Shown here one piece after another: positions 26,060 through 34,957 of a stretch of 64,000 nucleotides of DNA. Origin of the DNA: Bog-473 sp963719485 (GTDB lineage Bacteria; Actinomycetota; Acidimicrobiia; Acidimicrobiales; RAAP-2). The DNA lies in assembly GCA_963719485.1 (NCBI GenBank), contig OY970387.1:1612001-1676000 (forward strand), written 5' to 3'. Made by a program: the position numbers and the translations under genes. The notes under the pieces are model-generated. The model was not told where the DNA came from and ran no database searches. It was given only the letters and a program-made list of their open reading frames with translations. How positions within the stretch are numbered: position 1 is the first letter of the stretch; every line of letters begins with the position of its first letter.

Positions 26060-28914
26060 GTCGTCACCAGACGCTGGTGGGTGGCGCCGAGATACGCCGT
26101 GGACACGTGTTGGTTCCTCCGGATCTCGTCCGGCGTCCCCGTCGCGATCAGCGCACCGAAGTCGAGGACGGTGATCGTGTCGCACAGGTTCAAGACGAGG
26201 CTCATGTCGTGGTCGACCAGCAGGATCGTGACCCCGGTGTCGCGTACCTCCCGCAACCGCTCGGCCAGCCAGAGGCTCTCGGTGCTATCGAGTCCCGCCG
26301 CCGGCTCGTCGAGGAGGAGGAGGCGCGGCCCGCCGGCCAGAGCGCGGGCCACCGAGACGAGTTGCCGCTGGCCCTGCGAGAGCATGGACACCTGCAGATC
26401 GCGCATGTCGACGAGACCGAGCTCCTCGAGGATCCTCGTCAGCACCGCCGGGTCATGGGACTCCGCGCGGTGCTGTCCCACCTGGACGTTCTCCTCGACG
26501 GTCAGGTCGTCGGAGACACCGGCCAGCTGGAACGTGCGGGCGAGCCCGAGCGCCGCCCGGCGGTGGGGTGCGAGGCCCGCCACGTCCTGCGCACCCAAGA
26601 CGACCGAACCTTCATATTCGTGGAAACCGCAGAGCGCATCGATCGTGGTCGTCTTCCCGGCGCCGTTGGGGCCGATCAACCCGACGATCTGCCCCGACTC
26701 CACGCTGAAGCTCACGTCGTCGACGGCGACGACGCCGCCGTAACGGACCGTCAAGTTCCGGACGTCGAGCAGCGGTCCGGCGTTACCGTTTCCGCTGGGC
26801 GACTGTGCGTGGCCATTGGTCCCGACACCGGCGCCGCTCCCGACCAGCGCGCCGGCCTCGGCCGACACCGGAGCGAGCGCCGGAGACGGCGCCCGGGGCG
26901 GGCTTGGCTCGGACACGTGCGTCTCCGACGCAGTCCCCACCGAAGGCACCAGCGCGCCCTCGGGTCGGGCCAGGACGCCCCGCACCCGCCGCTGCTCCAG
27001 GAAGAGGTGGGTCGGCCCCACGATGCCGTCCGGGTTGAAGATGACCGTCAGGATCACCCCGATGCCGGCCACGATCCCGTACCAGTTGTCGACCCCGCCG
27101 CTGCCCACGCCGGACGAGATCACCGCCACCAAGATGCCGCCGGCGGAGATGATTCCCGCCAGGATCCCGCCGCTCACCGAGGTGATGCCGGCCACCACCA
27201 CGACCGAGAACGTCACGAGGCCCAGGAAGGCGTCGAAGTCCTGGAACGTGACGTTGCCCAGCTGGTATGCGAGGAGGGAGCCGCCGAGCCCGGCGACGAA
27301 GGCCGCGATGGCGAAGCCGATCAGCTTGACCTTGACCACGTTTATCCCCGACGCCGCTGCGGACCGCTCGTCCGCCCGGACGGCGAGCATCGCGGAGCCC
27401 AGACGGCTGGTGCGCAGAAAGCTGATGCCCAGCGCCACCACCACCAGAACGACCAGGCACATGATCCCGAAGGCCGGGCGCGGGAAGTCGTTGCCCGACC
27501 CGATGCCGAGGTCCATGCCGAAGAGGCGCGGCGTTGGGATGGCCAGGCCGCTTGCACCTCCGTCAATGGAGTTGTTGTTGAACCAGATTGCCTCCACCCC
27601 GGCCGCGAACGTCAACGTGACGACGCCCAGCATCAGTCCTCGCACCCGGAGCGCGGGGATCCCGATCACGACACCCGCCGCGGCCGCCACCAGCGCGGAC
27701 AGGAGCGGCGCGATCGGGAAGGGGATCCCCCAGGAGGTCGCGAACGTGCTCAGGATGTATGCCGACACGCCGGCGAAGGTGAGTTGCGCCAACGAGATCT
27801 GCCCGGTGTAGCCGGTGACGACGACGAGCGAGAGCGTGATGACCGCCGTGATCATGCTGGAGTAGAGGGCCGCCCGGTCGTTGCCGGTGAAGAGGTAGAT
27901 GGCGCCGATGCCGACGGCCGTCCCGACGATGGCGGTGGGCCATCTCCAGTGCGGTCGCGGCGCGCGGCCGAGATTGACCTGCAAGAGCGTGCCCCGTGAC
28001 GGGATCGTCTGACCCCGGACCGCCAGCACCACCAGCACGAGCACCAGCGGGATGAGTTGGCCGGCGCCCGCGGGGAACCCCGGGTGAACGCCATTGAGGT
28101 ACACCGAGAGCGACTCGAGCGCACCGATGCCGAGACCCGCAGCGATGGCCCACCCCAACGAGTGGAAGCGACCCACCACGGCTGCGGCCAGCGCGGGCAC
28201 GATGAACAACGTGTAGGTGCCGGGCTGCAGCGGGACGAGCGGGGCGATGAGGATGCCCGCCAATCCGCACACCATGAAGCTGATGACCCAGTTGATCAGC
28301 GCGATGCGATCGGGTGACAGCCCGCTCACCAGCGCGCCCACCTCTGTCTCGGCCGAGGCCCGGGTGGCGAGCCCGAAGCGGGTAAAGCGGAAGATGACGG
28401 TGAGAACGATCCCCAGACCGATGATGGTGCCCGCCAGCAACAGACGGTCGACCGAGATGTCGACGCCGAGAAAACGGACGTGGTTCTGCGGGAAGATCGG
28501 GTTCACCAGAACGACTGCCGTACCGACCTGGTAGGTCACGATCGCCGTGAGCAGTCCCATCAGTCCGATGGAGGCAACCGCCTTGGCCACGGGCCGGTGG
28601 TTGCGCAGCGGGCGGAATATCAGCAGGTAGGCCAATGCGCCCATGACCGCCGAGATCGCAAGCGTGATGAGCAGCGCCGGCCAGAAGCTCAGACCCGTCC
28701 CGAGGTTGATGGTCGGGCTCAGACCGGGGATGGGTTGCAGCAGCTGCCCGTTTCGCAGCAACGAGTAGGTGTACGCCGCGTACAGCGCCTGGGCGCCCGT
28801 GGCGAAGTTGAGCACCCCCGACGAGCGGTAGGTGACCACCAGCGCCACGGCCAGGGCAGCGAACACGCCACCGTTGCCGAGCCCCAGAAAGAAGAATTGG
28901 AAGTAGGTGCTCAC
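26056..28914 (-). CDS. fused branched-chain-type ABC importer LivH-LivM-LivG
   Basis: 952-aa protein made of three normally separate importer subunits. LivH-type permease occupies about residues 1-290 (start VSTYFQFFFLGLGNGG), LivM-type permease about 335-640 (includes GYTGQISLAQLTFAG), a Pro/Ala/Gly-rich linker about 645-713, and LivG ATPase about 714-952 with Walker A GPNGAGKTT (about 748-756), signature LSQGQRQ and Walker B LLLLDEPAAGLD. The two permease halves and one ATPase thus fold as one chain; LivF is coded separately right after (GTGA overlap). The start is GTG 28914. The fused form would fix stoichiometry at 1:1:1. It lies in the region with the binding protein at 22089. Confidence 0.88.
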   Translation of the reverse strand: MSTYFQFFFLGLGNGGVFAALAVALVVTYRSSGVLNFATGAQALYAAYTYSLLRNGQLLQPIPGLSPTINLGTGLSFWPALLITLAISAVMGALAYLLIFRPLRNHRPVAKAVASIGLMGLLTAIVTYQVGTAVVLVNPIFPQNHVRFLGVDISVDRLLLAGTIIGLGIVLTVIFRFTRFGLATRASAETEVGALVSGLSPDRIALINWVISFMVCGLAGILIAPLVPLQPGTYTLFIVPALAAAVVGRFHSLGWAIAAGLGIGALESLSVYLNGVHPGFPAGAGQLIPLVLVLVVLAVRGQTIPSRGTLLQVNLGRAPRPHWRWPTAIVGTAVGIGAIYLFTGNDRAALYSSMITAVITLSLVVVTGYTGQISLAQLTFAGVSAYILSTFATSWGIPFPIAPLLSALVAAAAGVVIGIPALRVRGLMLGVVTLTFAAGVEAIWFNNNSIDGGASGLAIPTPRLFGMDLGIGSGNDFPRPAFGIMCLVVLVVVALGISFLRTSRLGSAMLAVRADERSAAASGINVVKVKLIGFAIAAFVAGLGGSLLAYQLGNVTFQDFDAFLGLVTFSVVVVAGITSVSGGILAGIISAGGILVAVISSGVGSGGVDNWYGIVAGIGVILTVIFNPDGIVGPTHLFLEQRRVRGVLARPEGALVPSVGTASETHVSEPSPPRAPSPALAPVSAEAGALVGSGAGVGTNGHAQSPSGNGNAGPLLDVRNLTVRYGGVVAVDDVSFSVESGQIVGLIGPNGAGKTTTIDALCGFHEYEGSVVLGAQDVAGLAPHRRAALGLARTFQLAGVSDDLTVEENVQVGQHRAESHDPAVLTRILEELGLVDMRDLQVSMLSQGQRQLVSVARALAGGPRLLLLDEPAAGLDSTESLWLAERLREVRDTGVTILLVDHDMSLVLNLCDTITVLDFGALIATGTPDEIRRNQHVSTAYLGATHQRLVTT

Positions 28915-29060
28915 AATGCCGGACGAGCTCGCCGTCCCGGCGCTGCCGGCTGCCGGCTACGCGACTCCCCCCAGGAGCAGTTCACGTATTTAGGATACTC
29001 TAATCTGCGCCGGCTCGCACGTGGCCCTGTGTCATCGCCGGCGCCGGCTGCCGAGCCGCC

Positions 29061-30566
29061 CTACGAGGCCTCGTCGACCCCCTCTGCCAGCTCGTCCCGC
29101 AGCACCCGTCGCAGGAGCTTCCCGGTGGGCGAGTAGGGCAGCTCGTCCCGGAACTCGATGACCCCGGGCATCTTCGTGGAGCGCAGGCGTTCCCGCACCC
29201 AGCCCTGCAGCTCGGATGCGCTCGCCGACCCGCCGGGGTGCAGCACCACGACGGCAGCGACCGCCTCTCCCCACTCGGCGTCGGGGATGCCGATGACAGC
29301 GGCCTCGGAGACCGCGGTGTGCGCCATAAGCACCTCTTCGATCTCGCCCGGTGAGATGTTCTCCGCGCCCCGCACGATCACGTCGTCGAGCCGGCCGTCG
29401 ACGTACAGGAATCCGTGCACGTCGAACCAGCCCGCGTCCCGCGTGCGGAACCACCCGTCCTCGGTCAGGGTGTTGTTCCCGACGTACTCGCCCGCCACCT
29501 GTTCGCCGCGCACCCAGATCTCGCCTTTCTCGCCCGGCGGGAGGGCCACCTCGTCGGTGTCGCGCACCTCCACCTCGAGGGACGGGAGGGGACGTCCGAC
29601 TGACCCCAGCCGCGCTCGCACCACGGGATCGTCGCTGGCGAAGGCCTCCCGGTGCTCGTCCGGGGTCAGCATGGCGATGGTCGAGCTCGTCTCGGTCAAC
29701 CCGTAGGCGTTGACCAGGTCGACGTGCGGCATGTCCCGCAGCGTGCGCTCGACGAGCTCGAGCGGCATGCGGCCGCCCCCGTAGGACAGGTGGCGCAGCG
29801 CCGCCGGTTCGATGCCGCTCTCCTCGACGGCCTGGAGGATCCGGCCCAGCATCGTCGGCACCACCATGGCGTGGGTGATCCGCTCCTCGGCCGCCAGCCG
29901 GACCCACTCCGTCGCGTCGAACGTCGGCAGGTACATGATGCGACGGCCGGCGTAGAGCGAGCTCAACACCGCTGCGATACCCGCGATGTGGTACGGCGGA
30001 ACGCAGATCAGCTGCGCCTCGGTCGGCTCGCAGCCCAGGAACTCGACGCTGGAGATGATGTAGGACACCAGGTGCCGATGGCGCAGCACCGCGGCCTTCG
30101 GCTCCGACGTGGTCCCGCTGGTGAAGAGGAGCACGCCGACGTCGTCGGGATCGACGAAGGGATGCTCGCCCGTGACGGGATCGGCGATGGCCGCCGCGAG
30201 CTCCCCCTTGGTGATCACGTGTTCCGCACCACACGTTCCCAGACGCGCCACCTCGTCCTCGTCCGCGATCATCAGACCGCCGGCGACGCGTCCGAGGATG
30301 CCCCGCAGCTGCTCGTCGGGTGCCCGGTAATTGACCGGGGCAAACGGCAGGCCGGCCAGCGCCGCGCCGAACAGCGCGACCGGGAGCACGTCGGAGTTCA
30401 ACCCGAAGTAGCCGACGACGTCGGTGCCGCTCTTCTCGAAGTAGACGGCGGCCCGCCGGGAGCGCTCGAGGAGCTCGGCGGCGGTGATGCCGCCGGCGTG
30501 GGAGCCGAGGACGATGCGCTCGGGGTCACCCTCGGCGGCCATCTCGAGCAGCATCGCGATGTTCAC
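29061..30566 (-). CDS. acyl-CoA synthetase (AMP-forming)
   Basis: 501-aa ANL ligase with P-loop LLFTSGTTSEPKA, the A5-like YGLTETSS and the C-terminal PTGKLLRRVL with the catalytic Lys. The length is at the short end of the family but complete. It would convert a carboxylate to an acyl-AMP and then a CoA thioester, so it is a second activation step beside the frameshifted ligase at 9367-10924. It lies 15 bases downstream of the small protein gene at 30582 and is probably co-transcribed with it. Substrate class unknown; medium-chain or aromatic acids are typical. Confidence 0.9.
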   Translation of the reverse strand: MNIAMLLEMAAEGDPERIVLGSHAGGITAAELLERSRRAAVYFEKSGTDVVGYFGLNSDVLPVALFGAALAGLPFAPVNYRAPDEQLRGILGRVAGGLMIADEDEVARLGTCGAEHVITKGELAAAIADPVTGEHPFVDPDDVGVLLFTSGTTSEPKAAVLRHRHLVSYIISSVEFLGCEPTEAQLICVPPYHIAGIAAVLSSLYAGRRIMYLPTFDATEWVRLAAEERITHAMVVPTMLGRILQAVEESGIEPAALRHLSYGGGRMPLELVERTLRDMPHVDLVNAYGLTETSSTIAMLTPDEHREAFASDDPVVRARLGSVGRPLPSLEVEVRDTDEVALPPGEKGEIWVRGEQVAGEYVGNNTLTEDGWFRTRDAGWFDVHGFLYVDGRLDDVIVRGAENISPGEIEEVLMAHTAVSEAAVIGIPDAEWGEAVAAVVVLHPGGSASASELQGWVRERLRSTKMPGVIEFRDELPYSPTGKLLRRVLRDELAEGVDEAS

Positions 30567-30581
30567 GAGGGCGAGGTCCCC

Positions 30582-30893
30582 TCAGTCCGAGGCCGGGAGC
30601 GGCTTCGCACCCTTGACGGCCAGGATCATCTCGCCGACCGAAATGGACCCTTCGCCCGCCTTGGTGCACAGGACCTCCAGGCCGAGCTCGTCGTCGCTGT
30701 AGCGCTTCCCCAGCTGGGTCCCGCCGTCGAAGCCCGCCACGATGGGCTGGGTCTCCGGGTCGGCATCGGCCGTCAGGAAGGGATGTCCCCCGCAACGAAG
30801 GTCGACGGGTTCGGCGGGCGCCCGGACCACCACCACTTCGCAGGCATCGGTCGCGCTCCGCAGCCTCGCCCCAGCCTTCAATTGGATAGCCAC
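30582..30893 (-). CDS. small conserved hypothetical protein
   Basis: 103 aa, MAIQLKAGARLRSATDACEV... with a beta-rich character, a DLRCGGHPF segment and a Cys near the C-terminus (VLCTKAGEG). I choose GTG 30893 because GAAGGA precedes it at a good distance and the coding region upstream becomes Pro/Arg-rich out-of-frame sequence. Short proteins with this start beside acyl-CoA ligases are seen in Actinobacteria, but I do not know a function. It shares the strand with the acyl-CoA synthetase and is 15 bases upstream of it, so a joint role with the ligase is plausible. Confidence 0.6.
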   Translation of the reverse strand: MAIQLKAGARLRSATDACEVVVVRAPAEPVDLRCGGHPFLTADADPETQPIVAGFDGGTQLGKRYSDDELGLEVLCTKAGEGSISVGEMILAVKGAKPLPASD

Positions 30894-31093
30894 CGCTGTC
30901 CTTCCTTCTTGTCGTTCCGTTGTCTCCCCAGCTCGCTGGGGGAAAGAGGGGGATCCTATTCTGCCGCCCCCTTCCGCCCCGCATCGAAGCGGGACCCCCT
31001 TTCTACCGCCGTCTCGCCCGAACCCGCACCCGGGGTGTGCAATTCCCGTGGGAGACTTGGCGGGAGGATCCCGATTGGAGCGGAGGAACACCG

Positions 31094-31606
31094 ATGGACA
31101 ACGCCCCGGGGTGGCTGCCGGACCCCGAGCGCGAAGATCAGGAGCGCTACTGGAGCGGATCAGGCTGGACCGATCGGGTTCGACCGGCCGGGAAGGGCCG
31201 TTCCCTCCATCTCCCCGAACACGTCCCCGATCTCCAGCGGGCCCTCGCCGCCGCGACCGCCGATATCGACGCCGTCGAGGATCGACTGTCCAATCTCTTC
31301 GACCGGGCCGAGGGTGCCCCCCGCCCGGGCCGGCCGCCCCAGCCCGTGCGGCCCCCGGAACCCGATGCGGACGAGGCGGATGACGAGGAGATCATCGACC
31401 TCTACGACGAGGACGAGGAGGACGACGTCGCTGTCGTCGACGAGGATCCCATCCACGAGGAGTTCAGCGGCGCCACGGACCGGGGCGCCGAAGCTGCCGA
31501 TGGCGCTGGCGCGGAAGAGGACGACTCGTTCGCCGAGCTCGATGCCGCCCTGGCCGCAGAGGAGCCGGAGAAATCGAAACGGGGAGTCTTCCGCCGTCGG
31601 TCGTAA
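31094..31606 (+). CDS. DUF2510 protein with acidic low-complexity region
   Basis: 170 aa. The N-terminus has the DUF2510 pattern PGWLPDPEREDQERYWSGSGWT (about residues 5-26: Trp, Pro-Asp-Pro, RYW, GWT), a small domain common in actinobacterial membrane-linked proteins. From about residue 90 onward it is strongly acidic (runs of DEADDEE and DEDEEDD) and ends in basic RRRS. No membrane segment is present, so it is probably a soluble adaptor. ATG 31094 follows GGAGG at 31082-31086. It converges with the oxidoreductase gene at 31616. Role unknown. Confidence 0.75.
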   Translation: MDNAPGWLPDPEREDQERYWSGSGWTDRVRPAGKGRSLHLPEHVPDLQRALAAATADIDAVEDRLSNLFDRAEGAPRPGRPPQPVRPPEPDADEADDEEIIDLYDEDEEDDVAVVDEDPIHEEFSGATDRGAEAADGAGAEEDDSFAELDAALAAEEPEKSKRGVFRRRS

Positions 31607-31615
31607 GGCCGGTCC

Positions 31616-32653
31616 CTATGAGCTGGCCGTGACCCGCCGGGCGAGCCGGCCCCACCGTTCGAACGCGTCGGGATCCCGCACGACATCGGATCCGGTGAAG
31701 TAGCTGACAACCCTGGTCGCCAAGCCGCCGTACTTGGCCACGATCTTGTCGGCGATGTCGTCCCACGTCCCCTCGGTGATGAAGTTCTCGAGGAGGTCGT
31801 CGTCGATCTCCCCGGCCATGCCGGGAACGTCGCCCGCCCGTTGCCGTTCCCGGATCAGGTCGGTCGTGCCCTCGCGATCGAGTTGGTCGAAGATGAACGC
31901 GTAGTTGGGCGTCGATCCGTAGAACGCGACCTGCACCCGCGCCATCTCGCGCCACCGCGCCCGCTCGACGCCGGTGTCGCCCACCACGAGGAAGGCCGGG
32001 ACGATGACTTCGAGGTCCTCGACCCGGCGCCCGGAGCGGGCGGCGCCGGCCTCCAGGTTCGGCAGCATGGTCTCGCGCAGGTAGGTCGGTGTGTTCAGGG
32101 GGTGCACGTGGACACCGTCCGCGACCTCGGCCGCCATGCGGAGCATCCACGGATTGACGGCCGCGATGTCGACGGGCGGATCCGCGCACTCGATCGGACC
32201 GGGCGCCCACATGGGCGGGAGCAGCGAGAGGTTGTAGAACTCACCCTCTACCGCCAGCGGCGCGCCGTCGCGGAAGGACGCGAAGATCTGTTTCACGGCG
32301 AGGACGTACTCGCGCAATCGCGGTCCGGGATGGTCGAACGAAGAGCCGTAGCGGCGCTCGATGTGTGCCCGTACCTGCGCGCCGAGTCCCAGGCGGAAGC
32401 GTCCCCCGCTGGCTTCGGCCAACTCCCACGCGGTGGCTGCGGTCACCATGGGGCTGCGTGGGAAGGCCACGGCGATCCCGGTCAGGACATCGATGTCGGC
32501 CGCCGTCACGAGCGCGCCGCAGGTGAGGTAGGCGGTGCGCCCCGCCTCGGTCACGACCAGGCCCGACAGCCCGGCTGCACCGGCCCGCCGCCCGAGTTCG
32601 GCCGCCTGGCGCAGGGGCTGCGCCGGCAGCATGGCGTCGAACTTCAGCGCCAC
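31616..32653 (-). CDS. LLM-class F420-dependent oxidoreductase
   Basis: 345-aa protein close in layout to the gene at 12167-13168: RFRLGLGAQVRAHIERRYG, LREYVLAVKQIFASF, EGEFYNLSLL and DAVP-type end, the TIGR03617-like subgroup. The start is GTG 32653 (VALKFDAML); no ATG is in frame nearby. It uses F420, presumably, to oxidise or reduce a carbon substrate. It is 19 bases downstream of the deacetylase gene and may share a transcript with it. It is the third luciferase-like oxidoreductase of the window. Confidence 0.83.
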   Translation of the reverse strand: MALKFDAMLPAQPLRQAAELGRRAGAAGLSGLVVTEAGRTAYLTCGALVTAADIDVLTGIAVAFPRSPMVTAATAWELAEASGGRFRLGLGAQVRAHIERRYGSSFDHPGPRLREYVLAVKQIFASFRDGAPLAVEGEFYNLSLLPPMWAPGPIECADPPVDIAAVNPWMLRMAAEVADGVHVHPLNTPTYLRETMLPNLEAGAARSGRRVEDLEVIVPAFLVVGDTGVERARWREMARVQVAFYGSTPNYAFIFDQLDREGTTDLIRERQRAGDVPGMAGEIDDDLLENFITEGTWDDIADKIVAKYGGLATRVVSYFTGSDVVRDPDAFERWGRLARRVTASS

Positions 32654-32672
32654 GGCATGACGAGCCCCCCTG

Positions 32673-33482
32673 TCACGGCGCCGGCTCCTCGCGGACCTCC
32701 CGGATGTACCCGACGAGCTCGCGGGCGGTCGGCGAGTCGAGCCACGGCGTCAGGTCGACGTCGTAGAGCGCGGAGGGCTCGGGACCCTGGTCGAGCGAGT
32801 GCGGCTCGGACGCCATGAACCGCCCGTCGACGAGCCGGACCTCGGTCACCAGCTCGGCGTAGGGGAGCGACGTGGCGGCGGGGGACCCGAACCCGAAGAC
32901 GCGCTCGGAGCCCATGACCGCGTTCGCCGCCGCCCGACCGGCGAGGAAGGACCGGTAATCGTTTCGGGCCAGCTCTCCTTCGTAGGCCTCGAGGATGTGG
33001 AGGACCCGATTGAGCACCGACGCGTCGAAGGCGTAGAAGACGTTCGGCGCCGGGAGGTCGCCCCACACGCCCCACATCCACCAGCGCACCGTCGGGGGCA
33101 GGGCGGCCATGGCGCGCTGCACGCCCCGGCCGACCGTCTCGTGGCCGTGGTGCACGTCGTGCGGCGAGGGCGAGACGACGATGGAGGCGCCGTGTGCCTC
33201 GACGAGGACCGGCAGCTCGGTGGCGACGCGCCGGGTCGCCAGGGCGAGGTCCGCATCGAGGTCGAGGTTCAGAGGCGGGTCCAGGAAGACGGGCACGAAG
33301 CCGGCCCGCTGCGCGGCTTCACCGGCCTCGGCCCGCCGGCGCTCCCACTGCCCCTCGAACCCGAGGCTCGTGATGACATTGACGACGGTCCAGCCCCGGT
33401 CGAGCAGGTGGAGCAGTGCACCGGGGCACCCCACCGCCTCGTCGTCGGGGTGCGGGGCCACATGGAGGAGCGTGGGGCTCAC
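32673..33482 (-). CDS. PIG-L family deacetylase
   Basis: About 269 aa with the metal-binding motif PHPDDE at residues 10-15 and SPHDVHHGHE later (His ligands), so a zinc-dependent N-deacetylase of the LmbE/MshB type. Members remove acetyl groups from GlcNAc-like substrates, for example in mycothiol or teicoplanin pathways; which sugar is used here cannot be seen. I favour GTG 33482 (start of VSPTLLHVAPHPDDE); an upstream TTG at 33503 has no ribosome-binding site. It is divergent from the sulfotransferase gene. Confidence 0.85.
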   Translation of the reverse strand: MSPTLLHVAPHPDDEAVGCPGALLHLLDRGWTVVNVITSLGFEGQWERRRAEAGEAAQRAGFVPVFLDPPLNLDLDADLALATRRVATELPVLVEAHGASIVVSPSPHDVHHGHETVGRGVQRAMAALPPTVRWWMWGVWGDLPAPNVFYAFDASVLNRVLHILEAYEGELARNDYRSFLAGRAAANAVMGSERVFGFGSPAATSLPYAELVTEVRLVDGRFMASEPHSLDQGPEPSALYDVDLTPWLDSPTARELVGYIREVREEPAP

Positions 33483-33593
33483 GACAGGGCAGGATAGGCC
33501 CAACGGGTGTCGACGGCGCCGTAGTCCGGCGCGGCAGCCGTCCCCGGGGCGGGTACGTTCGTTGGTCGATCACATCGAACGGGGAGGGCATGC

Positions 33594-34214
33594 GTGCTGA
33601 AGGTCGTTGGCGCGGGGGTCGGTCGTACGGGGACCCATTTGTTGAAGGTCGCCCTCGAGCAACTCCTGGGTGGCACCTGCCACCACATGGTGGAGGTGTT
33701 CGCGCATCCCGAGGAGGTGCCGGTCTGGATCGACGGCATCGACGGCCGGCCGGTTGACTGGGGCGCCCTGATGAAGGACTACACGGCTCAGGTGGACTGG
33801 CCCGGGGCCAGCTTCTGGCCAGAGCTCGCAGCGGCCAATCCCGACGCGCTGGTGATCCTGTCGCTACGCGACCCGGACGCCTGGTTCACGAGCTGCACCA
33901 ACACCATCTTCGGGGGCATGCAGCAGATGGTCGAGGAGGGAAACGAGTGGATGGCCGCCATGCTCCGACTCTTGGGGGAACGCTTCGACAACCGGGTCGA
34001 GGACCACGACGCCATGGTCGCTGCCTTCGAGCGGCACAACCGGCAGGTGCGGGAGGGCGTCCCCAGGGAGCGGCTGCTCGAATGGACGGCCGCCGACGGC
34101 TGGGACCCCATCTGCGCCCGGCTCGGGGTGCCCGTGCCCGACGCACCGTTCCCCAAGGCGAACACGACCGCCGAGTTCCGGGAGATGCTGGGACTGCCCG
34201 CCCTGGAGGTCTAG
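33594..34214 (+). CDS. sulfotransferase family protein (Sulfotransfer_4-like)
   Basis: 206-aa PAPS-type sulfotransferase. The N-terminal GVGRTGTHLLKVALEQL is the 5'-phosphosulfate loop with Ser replaced by Gly-Thr, and SLRDPDAWFTS is the 3'-phosphate loop. The size fits the short PF17784 group found in bacteria and eukaryotes. GTG 33594 follows GGGGAGGG at 33581-33588. It would place a sulfuryl group on an unknown acceptor. It is followed by PadR but separated by the operator-promoter at 34230-34259, so PadR is probably its own unit. Confidence 0.78.
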   Translation: MLKVVGAGVGRTGTHLLKVALEQLLGGTCHHMVEVFAHPEEVPVWIDGIDGRPVDWGALMKDYTAQVDWPGASFWPELAAANPDALVILSLRDPDAWFTSCTNTIFGGMQQMVEEGNEWMAAMLRLLGERFDNRVEDHDAMVAAFERHNRQVREGVPRERLLEWTAADGWDPICARLGVPVPDAPFPKANTTAEFREMLGLPALEV

Positions 34215-34229
34215 CCGTTCAGAGCACTC

Positions 34230-34259
34230 TTGACAAAGTACTCTGAATAGAATACTTTG
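34230..34259 (+). promoter_or_regulatory. PadR operator overlapping a probable leaderless promoter
   Basis: TTGACA (34230-34235), 17 bases and TACTTT (34253-34258) form a promoter whose start site would be at or within a base or two of the ATG at 34265. The same bases hold a near-perfect inverted repeat: CAAAGTA at 34234-34240 pairs with TACTTTG at 34253-34259 with three further matching bases inward and one mismatch in the 11-base arm. PadR proteins bind operators of this kind, so PadR probably represses itself. Confidence 0.65.
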
Positions 34260-34264
34260 ACCAC

Positions 34265-34906
34265 ATGCCCAGGTGGTCCCGCTCCAACCCCCTCGCCCTG
34301 GCCGTCCTCGTCTCCCTCTACGAGAAGCCGATGCACCCCTACGAGGTGGCCCAGACGCTGCGCCAGCGGGCCAAGCAGGAGAGCGTCCGCCTCAATTACG
34401 GCTCGCTCTACGCCGTGGTCGAGTCCCTCGAGAAGAAGGGTTTCATCAAGGCCACCGGCACCGTCCGCGAGGGGAAGCGCCCCCAGCGGACGGTCTACGA
34501 GATCACCGACGAGGGCTCGCTCGAAATGACCGACTGGCTGACCGAGCTCATCGGCACCCCGAACAAGGAGTACCCGGCCTTCATGGCGGGCCTCTCCTTC
34601 ATTCCCGCGCTCGATCCCGACGACGCCCTCGCCGCGCTCCGCCGCCGCGCCGAGGCCCTCACCATCCGGCTCGTCGCGATGCGCAGCGCCATGCAGGCCG
34701 CCAGCGATGCGGGGCTTCCCCGCATCTTCGAGCTCGAGTCCGAGTACGAGGAGCGCGTGCTCACCGCCGAACTGTCCTACGTCAAGGCGCTCGTCCAGGA
34801 GATGGCCGACGGCACGCTCGAGGGCCTCGACATGTGGCGCCTCTTCCAGACCGAGGACTTCAACCCCGAGGAGGTGCACTTCACCTTCGACCTCCCCAAG
34901 GAATGA
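34265..34906 (+). CDS. PadR-family transcriptional regulator
   Basis: 213 aa with the PadR winged-helix N-terminal domain (about residues 1-95: LVSLYEKPMHPYEVAQTLRQ, then LYAVVESLEKKGF, YEITDEG) and a longer helical C-terminal domain for dimerisation (about 100-190). It lies 5 bases after its operator at 34234-34259 and probably has no leader. The following ABC-2 exporter genes (35080, 36048) are the usual PadR target, as in LmrR-LmrCD; the hairpin at 34924-34957 stands between. The ligand is unknown. Confidence 0.9.
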   Translation: MPRWSRSNPLALAVLVSLYEKPMHPYEVAQTLRQRAKQESVRLNYGSLYAVVESLEKKGFIKATGTVREGKRPQRTVYEITDEGSLEMTDWLTELIGTPNKEYPAFMAGLSFIPALDPDDALAALRRRAEALTIRLVAMRSAMQAASDAGLPRIFELESEYEERVLTAELSYVKALVQEMADGTLEGLDMWRLFQTEDFNPEEVHFTFDLPKE

Positions 34907-34923
34907 CCCCCGAAAGAAGATGA

Positions 34924-34957
34924 CCCGGGGCCGCGTGTGACACCACGCGGTCCCGGG
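34924..34957. terminator. strong hairpin between padR and the ABC genes
   Basis: CCCGGGGCCGCGTG pairs with CACGCGGTCCCGGG around the loop TGACAC, a 14-pair stem with one G-T wobble. It begins 18 bases after the padR stop. There is no T tract; it may stop most padR transcripts or act as an attenuator before the exporter genes. Confidence 0.55.
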
